DNA from: UBA4055 sp036721445
GTDB lineage: Bacteria > UBA4055
NCBI GenBank assembly: GCA_036721445.1
Contig: DAIMKZ010000015.1
Location: 1-30,191 of the forward strand
Length of the DNA: 30,191 bases
Direction: 5' to 3'
The position numbers and the translations under genes are program-made. Shown here in pieces: positions 14,809-23,241 of this stretch. Each line of letters begins with the position of its first letter. Within the stretch, counting starts at the first letter, position 1. The notes under the pieces are model-generated. The model made no database searches. It was not told the DNA's origin and was given only the letters and a program-made list of their open reading frames with translations.

Positions 14809-15783
14809 ATGAACAGAACTCTTCCGGTCTCTCAGTTCATAAAGCATATTCAGCATATGATAAACCTGAAGACCGTTTCAGACAACAACTACTCGAACGG
14901 AAGATCGATCGTCAATTCGATCCTGAACAAACCTGGTCTTGCTTTGACCGGGTACTTCAAGGATTTCAACAGCACGAGCCTTCAGCTTCTCGCATCGACG
15001 GAGATAAGTTTTATTAACGACCAGTACGATGCAAAAAACACGCGCGACATGAAGAAAATATGCGAGTTCGACATTCCCGCATTCATAATTCAGGGCCGGA
15101 AAAAGATAGATCAGAGATTTATTGACGACTGCGCTCTTAAGAGAATACCCATATTCCGAACTACAAAACCGTTTCAGAAAGTTTACGGCGAGATCACATC
15201 ATACCTCGAGGATTTTTTTGCGCCGTCGACCCAGATACACGGAACTTTGGTGGATGTTTACGGGACCGGCCTTCTGATCATGGGAAGGAGCAGTATAGGC
15301 AAAAGCGAGATAGCACTGGATCTTGTTGAAAGAGGGCACAGACTTGTTGCAGACGATGTCGTGACGATACAGAAAAAAGACGAAAACGTCCTTGTGGGCA
15401 AAAGCGGAGGAGAATATACTCCTTTTATGGAGATCAGAGGACTTGGAATACTGAACGTCAAGGAGATATTCGGGACGAGAGCAATAAGAGTACAAAAAAG
15501 AGTTGAACTGGTAATTCAGCTCGAAGACTGGAAAAAAGAGATCGAATACGAGAGGCTGGGACTTGAAGATGACAGCATAAAGATCCTCGAAGTGGAGATA
15601 CCGAGGATAAAACTTCCTATTTTTCCCGGTAAGAATATTACAGTGATAGCAGAGACAATTGCTCTCAACCACCATCTGAAAGTATACGGATATAATGCCG
15701 CGGCAGAATTCAATAAGCTTCTGATGAAGAAGATGAAAAGAAAGGAGAAACTCAATAAATACCTCGATAAGGACTATGAGTAG
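14809..15783 (+). CDS. hprK: HPr kinase/phosphorylase
   Basis: A 324-residue bifunctional enzyme that phosphorylates and dephosphorylates HPr on a serine, linking carbon state to PTS function. Residues 1-130 match the N-terminal domain; the catalytic core has the P-loop GRSSIGKS (159-166), the conserved His144 in IHGTLVDVYG, ADDVV (181-185), and the signature EIRGLGILNV (208-217). The start at 14809 (MNRTLPVSQF) is chosen for its GGGAG site 8 bases upstream; an in-frame extension to 14746 is unsupported. It heads an operon and overlaps the next gene by 8 bases. HPr itself is not in the window. In Gram-negatives HprK usually goes with regulatory PTS rather than Gram-positive-style catabolite repression. 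Confidence 0.93.
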   Translation: MNRTLPVSQFIKHIQHMINLKTVSDNNYSNGRSIVNSILNKPGLALTGYFKDFNSTSLQLLASTEISFINDQYDAKNTRDMKKICEFDIPAFIIQGRKKIDQRFIDDCALKRIPIFRTTKPFQKVYGEITSYLEDFFAPSTQIHGTLVDVYGTGLLIMGRSSIGKSEIALDLVERGHRLVADDVVTIQKKDENVLVGKSGGEYTPFMEIRGLGILNVKEIFGTRAIRVQKRVELVIQLEDWKKEIEYERLGLEDDSIKILEVEIPRIKLPIFPGKNITVIAETIALNHHLKVYGYNAAAEFNKLLMKKMKRKEKLNKYLDKDYE

Positions 15784-16162
15784 GAACAGACTTTTAATAG
15801 TAACGCACGGCAACCTTGGTACAGCCATGATAGAAGAAGCCCGGAAGATAATCGGCGATACGAAGGAAGGTGACGTGTTTTGTTTATCTAATGACGGCCT
15901 ATCCACACATGATATGACCGAAAGGATTAAGACCATAACTGAAAGTTGTCCGGAAGATCATTTCCTGATAATTACCGACTTTCCCGGCGGCAGCTGTTTC
16001 ATCGCCTCAAAAAAGATAGCCTCTTCCGATAAGAGAATATCTTCTCTTTCAGGCCTTAATATTTCTATGCTCCTTTCCTTTCTAACAAAAAAAGATATAT
16101 TCAACGGGCCGAAACTGGCCGAAGTCGTAAAAACCGACGGGGGAAGAGCCATTGTCTCGTAA
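15776..16162 (+). CDS. PTS mannose-type EIIA domain protein
   Basis: A 128-residue single-domain protein of the EIIA(Man) family, which accepts phosphate from HPr on a histidine. The phosphorylatable H11 sits in LLIVTHGNLGTAMIE. The second conserved block is ITDFPGGSCFIASKKI (compare TDLFGGSP), and LLSFLTKKDIFNGPKLAE follows. It overlaps hprK by 8 bases and ends within or just before the next gene. No EIIB, EIIC or EIID subunit lies nearby, so it is more likely a regulatory branch than part of a sugar transporter. The start ATG is inside the hprK tail, which suggests translational coupling. Confidence 0.85.
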   Translation: MSRNRLLIVTHGNLGTAMIEEARKIIGDTKEGDVFCLSNDGLSTHDMTERIKTITESCPEDHFLIITDFPGGSCFIASKKIASSDKRISSLSGLNISMLLSFLTKKDIFNGPKLAEVVKTDGGRAIVS

Positions 16163-16169
16163 AATTGAG

Positions 16170-16946
16170 ATGAAATTTTTCAATTTGTTAATGCTTGTTC
16201 TTCTGCCGTTCAGCGTCTTTGCGCAGGACTCTCTTACCCAGAAAACAATGCAGAAAAAAACCTTACCTTTTCAAAGAGGGGAATTCCTTCATTTCGCTGT
16301 AAGCTACGGAATAATACTTGCCGGCTACGCGACCATAGAAGTTCATGAAGAATCGGACTTTAAGGGAAAAGATGTTTTTAAATTCGTGACCACTGCAAGA
16401 TCCCGTAACGCTTTCAACTGGATATTTAAGGTAAGAGACGCTACAGCCTCCTATTTCGACAAGGAGAACATGCATTCTCTCAGGTTCGAAAAACATTTGA
16501 GGGAAGGCAGCTATGAAGACGACACGGTCATAGATTACGATCAGATCAACCTTAAAGCCGATTATATCAGCGAAAGGAAAGGGAAAAAAACTAGAAAGGC
16601 CACAATTGACATTCCTCAGAATGTGATGGACCCTCTTTCGGCTCTCTTTTATGTAAGAACTCTCGATCTGAACGTTGGAAAGGAGATCATCATCCCGGCG
16701 ACCGACAATAAAAAAGTGTATGACATTAAGGTCATAGTCCACAGAACCGAGACAGTCAAAGTCAGGGCTGGTAAATTCAAATGCTGGGTTGTTGAACCTG
16801 TTATGGCAGACGGAGGTGTTTTCAAAAAAGACGGAAAGGTCTTGGTCTGGCTTACAGCCGATGATAAGAAAATGCCTGTTAAAATGGAAACGAAAGTTTA
16901 TATAGGTTCTATCGTTGCAGAACTTGACTGGTATATGCTAAAGTAA
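16170..16946 (+). CDS. DUF3108 domain protein, secreted
   Basis: A 258-residue protein with signal peptide MKFFNLLMLVLLPFSVFAQ. The ATG at 16170 is preferred over the TTG at 16152, because only the ATG leaves the signal peptide at the front. The mature part has the DUF3108 pattern: GEFLHFAVSYGIILAGYATIEV, a strand ladder DVFKFVTTARSRNAFNWIFKVRD, YFDKENMHSLRF, a middle VMDPLSALFYVRTLDL, and the C-terminal WLTADDKKMPVKMETKVYIGSI. The domain is a lipocalin-like beta structure thought to work in the periplasm; its function is unknown. It is directly between the EIIA gene and lpxK, an envelope-related position consistent with a role in lipid or polysaccharide handling. Confidence 0.85.
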   Translation: MKFFNLLMLVLLPFSVFAQDSLTQKTMQKKTLPFQRGEFLHFAVSYGIILAGYATIEVHEESDFKGKDVFKFVTTARSRNAFNWIFKVRDATASYFDKENMHSLRFEKHLREGSYEDDTVIDYDQINLKADYISERKGKKTRKATIDIPQNVMDPLSALFYVRTLDLNVGKEIIIPATDNKKVYDIKVIVHRTETVKVRAGKFKCWVVEPVMADGGVFKKDGKVLVWLTADDKKMPVKMETKVYIGSIVAELDWYMLK

Positions 16947-16961
16947 ATTTAAGCCGCTATC

Positions 16962-18005
16962 ATGAGCATTAAAAATAAAAACCACATTCCACTGTTCTTT
17001 GCGATCCTTTTGCTTCCGTTCACCTTTTTGTATTATTTGACCGTGAAGATAAGGAATTATCTTTACGATACAGAAATATTGGCATCTTTCAAATCTGAGG
17101 TCTTTACCGTTTCTGTCGGAAATATCGCTGCCGGCGGGACCGGGAAAACGCCTGTTGTGACTGAAATTGTATCAGCGCTAAAAGATCATGGTATAAAAAC
17201 CGCGGTGATAACCAGGGGCTACGGCAGAAGTTCCGGAGGCAGAGTAAAAGTCGATGAAAATACTTCCGCCCGTATTTCTGGGGACGAACCTCTTACTATA
17301 TTCAATAAAACAGGTGCGGATGTTATCTGCGACGCGGACAGGGTCAGCACGGTGAAATATCTGGGCACATCATACGGAGCTTTCGTTCTTGATGACGCCT
17401 TTCAGCACAGAAAAATAAGAAAGCATCTCGACATCGTTCTTGTGGATCATGACAGATTTTTTGGTAACGGACTGCTGCTTCCTTCAGGAATATTGAGAGA
17501 TACACCTTCAAGACTAAGTAAATGCGATGTTATTATCCTTACAAAGATCCCAGGTCCGGAAGCTGAATCTGTTCAAAGGAAGATCAAATCCCTGAAAATG
17601 TTTAAAAAACCGGTCTTTCTTTCTCAGATAAAATACAAGCATCTTTCCAACGGCACTTCCGTAATGTCTCCTGACGAACTGAGGACAAAAAAGATCTCGG
17701 TCTTTTGCGGTATCGCCGACCCGGAACCTTTTTTCAGATTTTTCGATAAATTCGATACTGCCTTTAAAAAGGGCTTCAAAGATCACTGCGGATACGGACG
17801 GAAGTTCGATAATGAACTCACAGAGATGAAAAAAGAGTGTGAAATCATTGTAACGACCTATAAGGATTTCGTCAAGCTTTCTAAAGAACAGGTTAACAGA
17901 TACAACATCTGGTATCTTGACATAGGACTTGTTTTCTTCGACGGATCGATGAATATCGTTGATGTTTTTGACCTGATAAAAGGACGGATGAGTGCCGAAA
18001 AATGA
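16962..18005 (+). CDS. lpxK: Tetraacyldisaccharide 4'-kinase
   Basis: A 347-residue enzyme that phosphorylates the 4' position of the lipid A precursor at the inner membrane. The N-terminal hydrophobic helix (9-27) anchors it; the P-loop GNIAAGGTGKT (53-63) and ITRGYGR (83-89) are standard, and DDAFQHR (144-150) holds the catalytic Asp region. This gene is the strongest sign that the host makes LPS. The start lies 15 bases after the DUF3108 stop and the 3' end overlaps the next gene by 14 bases. Length is close to the normal bacterial size. Confidence 0.93.
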   Translation: MSIKNKNHIPLFFAILLLPFTFLYYLTVKIRNYLYDTEILASFKSEVFTVSVGNIAAGGTGKTPVVTEIVSALKDHGIKTAVITRGYGRSSGGRVKVDENTSARISGDEPLTIFNKTGADVICDADRVSTVKYLGTSYGAFVLDDAFQHRKIRKHLDIVLVDHDRFFGNGLLLPSGILRDTPSRLSKCDVIILTKIPGPEAESVQRKIKSLKMFKKPVFLSQIKYKHLSNGTSVMSPDELRTKKISVFCGIADPEPFFRFFDKFDTAFKKGFKDHCGYGRKFDNELTEMKKECEIIVTTYKDFVKLSKEQVNRYNIWYLDIGLVFFDGSMNIVDVFDLIKGRMSAEK

Positions 18006-19203
18006 TTTTATTATAAAAGAGCTCGCTGACAGATGCACGAACTGCGGCAACTGCAGGATCATCTGCCCTGTTTTCAAAGAGGCCGGAGAAGAAATATTTT
18101 CGGCAAGAGGCCGGATCAGTCTGATACGCGGTCTTGTGCATAAAGAACTTACTTCAGGGAAAAGTATCAGAACGCACATTTTCTCATGCCTCGACTGCAG
18201 GCAGTGTCTTGATTACTGTCCCGCAGATGTCGATTATACTTCCATTATGGCTCTTGTTAAACGTAACTTAAAGCCGAATACCCGTTTCTTCAGTTTGAAG
18301 GATATTCTTACGTCCGGATTATTCTCTCCTTTTGATCATTCTCTTTATTTCAAAACTTTACGCTCAGTAAAAAAGCTCCTGTCGGGTATAGGAAAAATTA
18401 AATTCTTTAAAATACTGTCTTCTTCATTAATGTTCCGTTTTCAGGTCCCGGAATTTTCAGATATTCCTGAAAAGAATTTCTTCGGTATCCGCAAGAGACA
18501 CAAACTTAAAGCCTATTCCGGAATAAGAACCGCAGTTTTTATAGGATGCGGAGGAAGGTACCTGTATCCTGAAACATCTGACAGGTTTGTCAATATCCTG
18601 AGAAATTCAGGCATCGAAGCCGTGATCCCTAAACAGCAGGTCTGCTGCGGAAATCCTTTATTATACTCCGGACTTTCGAAGAATATTTCTAATAACAGGT
18701 CTGCCAACATTAAAGCTTTTAATTCGCTTGTTGAGATATCTTTCCTGACCAGTTTATGCTCAAATGCTACAGGCATGCTCAGATCTTACATGAATGAGAA
18801 TAATGACGGCTCTCTAAGATTCGATGTCAGAGACCATACCGAGATATTTACTGATCATGTTAAGGAAATTGAACCGCAATATTCTAAGAAAATAATATTT
18901 CACAGCTGCCCGAAATGCTCGAACAGCTTAAAGTCGGCTGAGTTCGTAGATTATCTGTACAAAAAAAGCGGAACTGTTCCGCCTTTAACGACCGGTTACT
19001 GCGGCTGTACAGAGCTTCTGGACAGGTCCAACATGAAAGTCAGATCGGTCATAACCCGGTCATTCTGCGTTAAGAACGGTCTTGAAAACTATGATAAGAT
19101 AGCCTGTTCATCTTTTGAATGCGTAGAATATCTGAATTATTATTTTTCAAAAAACGGAATGAATATCAGAGCAGTGCATTTTATTGACGCAGTAAAGGTC
19201 TGA
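17992..19203 (+). CDS. Fe-S oxidoreductase, GlcF/LutA-like (two 4Fe-4S clusters plus Cys-rich domains)
   Basis: A 403-residue protein with two ferredoxin-type clusters: C15, C18, C21, C25 (CTNCGNCRIICP) and C66, C69, C72, C76 (CLDCRQCLDYCP). Two cysteine-rich (CCG) domains follow: FIGCGG, then VCCGNP in the first, and HSCPKC, then TGYCGC in the second, which has CGC in place of the usual CCG. These are typical of the iron-sulfur subunit of glycolate/lactate oxidase and heterodisulfide reductase relatives. It starts with GTG, overlapping lpxK by 14 bases. No flavin-binding partner (GlcD-like) is nearby, so its electron donor is unknown. Cytoplasmic, possibly membrane-associated. Confidence 0.85.
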   Translation: MPKNDFIIKELADRCTNCGNCRIICPVFKEAGEEIFSARGRISLIRGLVHKELTSGKSIRTHIFSCLDCRQCLDYCPADVDYTSIMALVKRNLKPNTRFFSLKDILTSGLFSPFDHSLYFKTLRSVKKLLSGIGKIKFFKILSSSLMFRFQVPEFSDIPEKNFFGIRKRHKLKAYSGIRTAVFIGCGGRYLYPETSDRFVNILRNSGIEAVIPKQQVCCGNPLLYSGLSKNISNNRSANIKAFNSLVEISFLTSLCSNATGMLRSYMNENNDGSLRFDVRDHTEIFTDHVKEIEPQYSKKIIFHSCPKCSNSLKSAEFVDYLYKKSGTVPPLTTGYCGCTELLDRSNMKVRSVITRSFCVKNGLENYDKIACSSFECVEYLNYYFSKNGMNIRAVHFIDAVKV

Positions 19204-19208
19204 GCGGA

Positions 19209-20357
19209 CTATTTCGCGAAAAAGGCTATAAAAACACCTGCCGCTATGGCAGAACCTATCACGCCGGCTACATTCGGAGCCATTGCGTGCCCCAAAAGGA
19301 AATTATTCTTGTCGTAATGAAGACCGAAATGATGCACAACTCTTGCAGAATCAGGTACGGCTGACACGCCGGCGGCTCCTATAAGAGGATTGATCTTCTC
19401 CTTAAGGAACAGGTTCATTATTTTCGCGAATATCAGCCCTGAAGCAGTTGCTATACAGAAGGAAGTCAGTCCCAGCCCGAATATCATAAGGGATTCTTTT
19501 GTTACGAATGTTGAAGCCTGTGTGCTGGCGCCGACAGAGAACGAAAGTATTATCGTGGCGGTATCAAGTATGGCGCTGCCGGCGGTCTTTGACAGTCTGT
19601 CTGTCACGCCGCTTTCCTTGATAAGATTTCCCAGCATGAGCATACCGATCAAAGTGATCGATCCCGGAGCGATTAGAGCCGATACAATGAAAGCGATTAT
19701 CGGGAACAGTATCTTTTCTCTTTTTGTAACCTTTCTGGGAGCTTTCATCCTGATGAGCTTTTCTTTCTTTGTAGTAAGAATCTTCATAAAAGGCGGCTGT
19801 ATCACCGGAACTAGAGCCATATATGAATATGCGGCGATCGCTATAGGACCGAGGAGGTGCGGTGACAGGATCGAAGCTATGAATATCGAAGTCGGACCGT
19901 CAGCGCCGCCGATGATCCCGATCGAGGCAGAATCAAGATGATTGAATCCGAGAGCGAGAGCTCCGAGATAAGTAAGAAATATACCTACCTGAGCGGCAGC
20001 ACCGAGAAGCAGAGATTTCGGGCTTGATATCAGCGATGAAAAATCCGTAAGGGTTCCGATACCCAGAAATATAAGCGGAGGGAATATCCCAGCCGTAACT
20101 CCCCAGTAAAAAAGGCTGAATACGCTGTTCTGGGCATTTCCGGCTGACAGGCTGTCGTAGACTCCGATCGGAAGTCCCGACATATAAGGCATATTACCGA
20201 CGATCACTCCGAAACCTATGGGAAGGAGAAGCAGCGGTTCGTAGTTCTTAACTATAGCCAGATAGATCGCAATGCATCCGGCTATCAGCATTATTATATT
20301 ATCGGCCGTTATATTTACGAAACCGGTATTCGAGATCAGTTGTGTTACTGTATCCAT
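19209..20357 (-). CDS. oadB: Na+-translocating decarboxylase beta subunit
   Basis: A 382-residue membrane protein of the OadB/MmdB/GcdB family that carries Na+ outward while biotin-bound CO2 is released. About eleven hydrophobic segments are visible. The hallmark GGADGPTSIF (150-159, with the key Asp153) is intact, and the C-terminal AAGVSAVPDSARVVHHFG and LGHAMAPNVAGVIGSAIAAG motifs are typical. It is the last gene of the decarboxylase cluster and follows the biotin carrier gene by 18 bases. It converges with the Fe-S gene, whose stop lies only 5 bases away. Confidence 0.95.
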   Translation of the reverse strand: MDTVTQLISNTGFVNITADNIIMLIAGCIAIYLAIVKNYEPLLLLPIGFGVIVGNMPYMSGLPIGVYDSLSAGNAQNSVFSLFYWGVTAGIFPPLIFLGIGTLTDFSSLISSPKSLLLGAAAQVGIFLTYLGALALGFNHLDSASIGIIGGADGPTSIFIASILSPHLLGPIAIAAYSYMALVPVIQPPFMKILTTKKEKLIRMKAPRKVTKREKILFPIIAFIVSALIAPGSITLIGMLMLGNLIKESGVTDRLSKTAGSAILDTATIILSFSVGASTQASTFVTKESLMIFGLGLTSFCIATASGLIFAKIMNLFLKEKINPLIGAAGVSAVPDSARVVHHFGLHYDKNNFLLGHAMAPNVAGVIGSAIAAGVFIAFFAK

Positions 20358-20375
20358 TGTTCAATTCTCTCTTGT

Positions 20376-20837
20376 TTATTCTATTACGGCCAGAATGTCA
20401 CCCTCGGAAATATTGTCGCCGTTCTTGACATTCAAAGTCTTGACAGTTCCGCTTATACCGGCAGTGATATCGTTCTCCATCTTCATCGCTTCCATGATCA
20501 TGATCTTCTGTCCTGCATTGACCTTGTCTCCCGTCTTGACCAGAACATTTAATATCAGACCTGGCAGAGGCGCCACAACCTGAGAGCTGCCTGAAGCAGG
20601 TCCGGTTGAAGAAGGAGCGGATACCGGCACCGGAGTAGATGCCTGAGGCGCCGGCTGAGGTCTGGCGGAGGAAGCGGCTGTAAAGTTCGCGTGTTCGATG
20701 ATTATCTGTTCACCAAGATCTTTCAGTCCTACAGAATAAGTAGTTCCGTTAACAGATATTGTTGCCTCTTTCGGGCCGAAATCCTCGATCTTTACCTGGT
20801 ATTCCTTTCCCTGTATTTCAAGCTTAATCTCTTTCAT
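20376..20837 (-). CDS. mmdC: Biotin carboxyl carrier subunit of the decarboxylase
   Basis: A 153-residue protein. An N-terminal lid-like beta segment (1-49) is followed by an Ala/Pro/Ser-rich flexible linker (about 53-86) and a C-terminal biotinyl domain (87-153) with the biotin-attachment motif EAMKME (116-121, biotinyl Lys119). It shuttles CO2 from the carboxyltransferase to the membrane beta subunit. A GGTAGGGG ribosome site lies just upstream; its start is 5 bases after the OadG-like stop. Modification would need a biotin ligase (BirA), which is not in the window. Confidence 0.93.
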   Translation of the reverse strand: MKEIKLEIQGKEYQVKIEDFGPKEATISVNGTTYSVGLKDLGEQIIIEHANFTAASSARPQPAPQASTPVPVSAPSSTGPASGSSQVVAPLPGLILNVLVKTGDKVNAGQKIMIMEAMKMENDITAGISGTVKTLNVKNGDNISEGDILAVIE

Positions 20838-20842
20838 ATCCC

Positions 20843-21466
20843 CTACCTTTGATTTTTTCTAATACCGTATTTGTTGCCGCTTTTCCATGTTCCGCTATAT
20901 TGTGTAGATGCCGCCGTACCGACCGGTCTTCCCTGCAGATAAAGTCTGAAATACAGCTCGACAGCCGCTGATATTGCGACAAGATGATCTTCAGGCACAG
21001 GAACGGGTTCCGTCTTGTCAATTGCCGCTTTAGGCCGGACAGGTTTATTCTTGACCTTCTTCTTCGGAAAAGATCTTTCTTTAAGAGCAAAATTGAACAT
21101 GATCACTACGAAAGCAATTAACACAAGACCTATAAATACAACTACTATTCCGCTTGATGCCACTCCCCATCCGTCCATGCCGGGTTTGAATTCTTTTTCT
21201 ATATTTTCAATACCAAACTTTTTCTCATCCTCTTCGACCCTGCCTTTCCTGATCTTCTCGAGTTCCTTTATGAAGAGCTCGGTATTTGTCGCATTACTTT
21301 TCTGGAGCGTTTTAAGCACAGCTGTTTTAAATTCCGCATCTGTATATTGTCCGAGAATACTGTCCGCAATAACGGTGAATCTTTCATCACGCCGGTCTGT
21401 GATCTCTGAGGCACTCAAAGATACTGCGAAAATTACTGCTGCTATTATAAGAACTGCCTTTTTCAT
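20843..21466 (-). CDS. OadG-like small membrane subunit of the decarboxylase
   Basis: A 207-residue protein with an N-terminal signal peptide (MKKAVLIIAAVIFAVSLSAS), a periplasmic charged segment (about 20-98), one membrane span (GIVVVFIGLVLIAFVVIMFNF, about 104-126), then a basic, Pro-rich cytoplasmic region ending VAISAAVELYFRLYLQGR. The helix and following cytoplasmic motif match OadG/MmdD, which holds the complex together in the membrane. OadG is usually under 100 residues, so the roughly 90-residue N-terminal extension, apparently exported, is unusual. It sits between the carboxyltransferase and biotin carrier genes. Confidence 0.8.
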   Translation of the reverse strand: MKKAVLIIAAVIFAVSLSASEITDRRDERFTVIADSILGQYTDAEFKTAVLKTLQKSNATNTELFIKELEKIRKGRVEEDEKKFGIENIEKEFKPGMDGWGVASSGIVVVFIGLVLIAFVVIMFNFALKERSFPKKKVKNKPVRPKAAIDKTEPVPVPEDHLVAISAAVELYFRLYLQGRPVGTAASTQYSGTWKSGNKYGIRKNQR

Positions 21467-21496
21467 CTATTCGTTCTTTCCTTAATTTTTATATGA

Positions 21497-23047
21497 TTAA
21501 AGAGGGATGTTCCCATGCTTTTTAGGCGGATTTTCGTCTCTTTTGTTCTTGAGCATTTCGAGAGCTTTTATAAGTCTGTACCTTGTGTTTTCAGGTACGA
21601 TTATATCGTCGATGAAACCTTTTTCGACCGCAACATAAGGATTGGCGAATCTGTCTCTGTATTCCTCGATCTTCTGCTTCAGCATTTCGTCAGGATCGGA
21701 AGCTTCTTTTATCTCTTTTGCGAACACGATCTTACTTGCTCCTTCCGCGCCCATAACAGCTATCTCCGCTGAAGGCCATGCGTAAATAATATCACCTCTG
21801 AGCTGTTTCGAGTTCATAACGCAGTAAGCGCCGCCGTAAGCTTTTCTGGTAATAACGGTAAGTTTGGGAACTGTAGCTTCGCCGTAAGCGTACATCAGTT
21901 TTGCGCCGTGATCAATTATCCCGGCGAATTCCTGTGCGGTGCCTGGTAAGAATCCCGGAACATCTTCGAATGTTATGACCGGAATATTGAAAGCATCGCA
22001 GAACCTCACGAACCTTGCTCCTTTAACGGAAGCGTTACTGTCCAGAACACCGGCCATGACCTTAGGCTGATTAGCCACTATGCCGATGCTCTTGCCGTTC
22101 AGTCTGGCGAAACCTACGATTATGTTCTGGGCCCAGTCTTTATGCGCCTCAAAAAAGACTCCGTTGTCGACAATTTTTGTTATAACATCTTTCATATCGT
22201 AAGGTTTATTCGGATTTTCCGGAACTATTGAGTTCAGCTCCTGGCACGGCCTCAACGGGTCGTCACCTGTTTCCGATACGGGAGATTCCTCAGTATTGTT
22301 CTGCGGTAAGAATCCGACAAGTGTTCTTATTCCTTCAAAAAGACCTTTCTCGTCATCGTATGTAAAATGTGTAACACCGCTTTTCTTACCGTGAACATCA
22401 GCCCCGCCCAGTTCTTCGGCGGTCACTTTTTCGTGCGTCACCTCTTCAACTACCTTTGGTCCTGTAAGGAACATGTAAGCGGTTTTTCTCACCATGAAAA
22501 TAAAATCAGTCAGTGCCGGAGAATAAACCGCTCCACCGGCGCACGGTCCGACAATAGCGCTGATCTGCGGAATCACGCCGGAATAGAGTATGTTCTTGAT
22601 AAAAATATTAGTATAACCGGCAAGTGCGTCAACTCCTTCCTGTATTCTTGCGCCGCCGGAGTCATTAATACCTATGACCGGAGCGCCGACCTTTGCCGCC
22701 ATTTCCATTATCTTGGAAACCTTCTCACCTACTGTTTTTGAAAGGGTTCCGCCTATAACTGTAAAATCGAATGAATACACGAAAACAAGCCTGCCGTTAA
22801 TATTACCGTAGCCTGTTACTATCCCGTCCCCGTAGAATTTCTTATTCTCCATCCCGAATTCTGTGCATGTGTGGGTACGGAGTTTGTCGATCTCGTAAAA
22901 ACTGTGAGGATCCAGAAGAATATCGATCCTCTCTCTCGCTGTCAGTTTGCCGTTCGAATGCTGTTTCGCTATCGCCTTTTCGCCTCCGCCAAGCTCAGCA
23001 AGTTCAGTTTTCTGTTTAAGTTCAAGTATCTTCCTTTCGTTATTCAT
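21497..23047 (-). CDS. mmdA: Methylmalonyl-CoA decarboxylase/carboxyltransferase alpha subunit
   Basis: A 516-residue acyl-CoA carboxyltransferase that transfers the carboxyl group of methylmalonyl-CoA to biotin. N- and C-terminal crotonase-like halves are complete: GGARIQEGVDALAGY, GPCAGGAVYSPALTDFIFMV, then EDVPGFLPGTAQEFAGIIDH and VITRKAYGGAYCVMNSK. The C-terminus KKHGNIPL is typical of MmdA and propionyl-CoA carboxylase beta. Cotranscription with OadG-, biotin- and OadB-type genes favours the Na+-pumping methylmalonyl-CoA decarboxylase over propionyl-CoA carboxylase, though glutaconyl-CoA cannot be fully excluded. A GGGAG site is 8 bases before the start. It opens the operon. Confidence 0.93.
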   Translation of the reverse strand: MNNERKILELKQKTELAELGGGEKAIAKQHSNGKLTARERIDILLDPHSFYEIDKLRTHTCTEFGMENKKFYGDGIVTGYGNINGRLVFVYSFDFTVIGGTLSKTVGEKVSKIMEMAAKVGAPVIGINDSGGARIQEGVDALAGYTNIFIKNILYSGVIPQISAIVGPCAGGAVYSPALTDFIFMVRKTAYMFLTGPKVVEEVTHEKVTAEELGGADVHGKKSGVTHFTYDDEKGLFEGIRTLVGFLPQNNTEESPVSETGDDPLRPCQELNSIVPENPNKPYDMKDVITKIVDNGVFFEAHKDWAQNIIVGFARLNGKSIGIVANQPKVMAGVLDSNASVKGARFVRFCDAFNIPVITFEDVPGFLPGTAQEFAGIIDHGAKLMYAYGEATVPKLTVITRKAYGGAYCVMNSKQLRGDIIYAWPSAEIAVMGAEGASKIVFAKEIKEASDPDEMLKQKIEEYRDRFANPYVAVEKGFIDDIIVPENTRYRLIKALEMLKNKRDENPPKKHGNIPL

Positions 23048-23241
23048 TAGTTAAACTCCCGGCTTTTCAATTTTTTGCAGTTCGGATCTTCTGACCCTTC
23101 GAAGAAACCAAATATATTTATACCTTTATATAAAAACAAGAAAAAAAATTATAATAAAATTATCGATATAATCGCATCACCGCAGTTGTTTTTTTTAAAT
23201 AATTGATTTAAATTCTACATTCGAAAAAATGACGGGGAATA

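Noticed and set aside
15199..15936. 245-residue minus-strand ORF spanning the end of hprK and the start of the EIIA gene
   Set aside because: No protein-like composition, no start signal, and it covers two well-recognised genes on the other strand.
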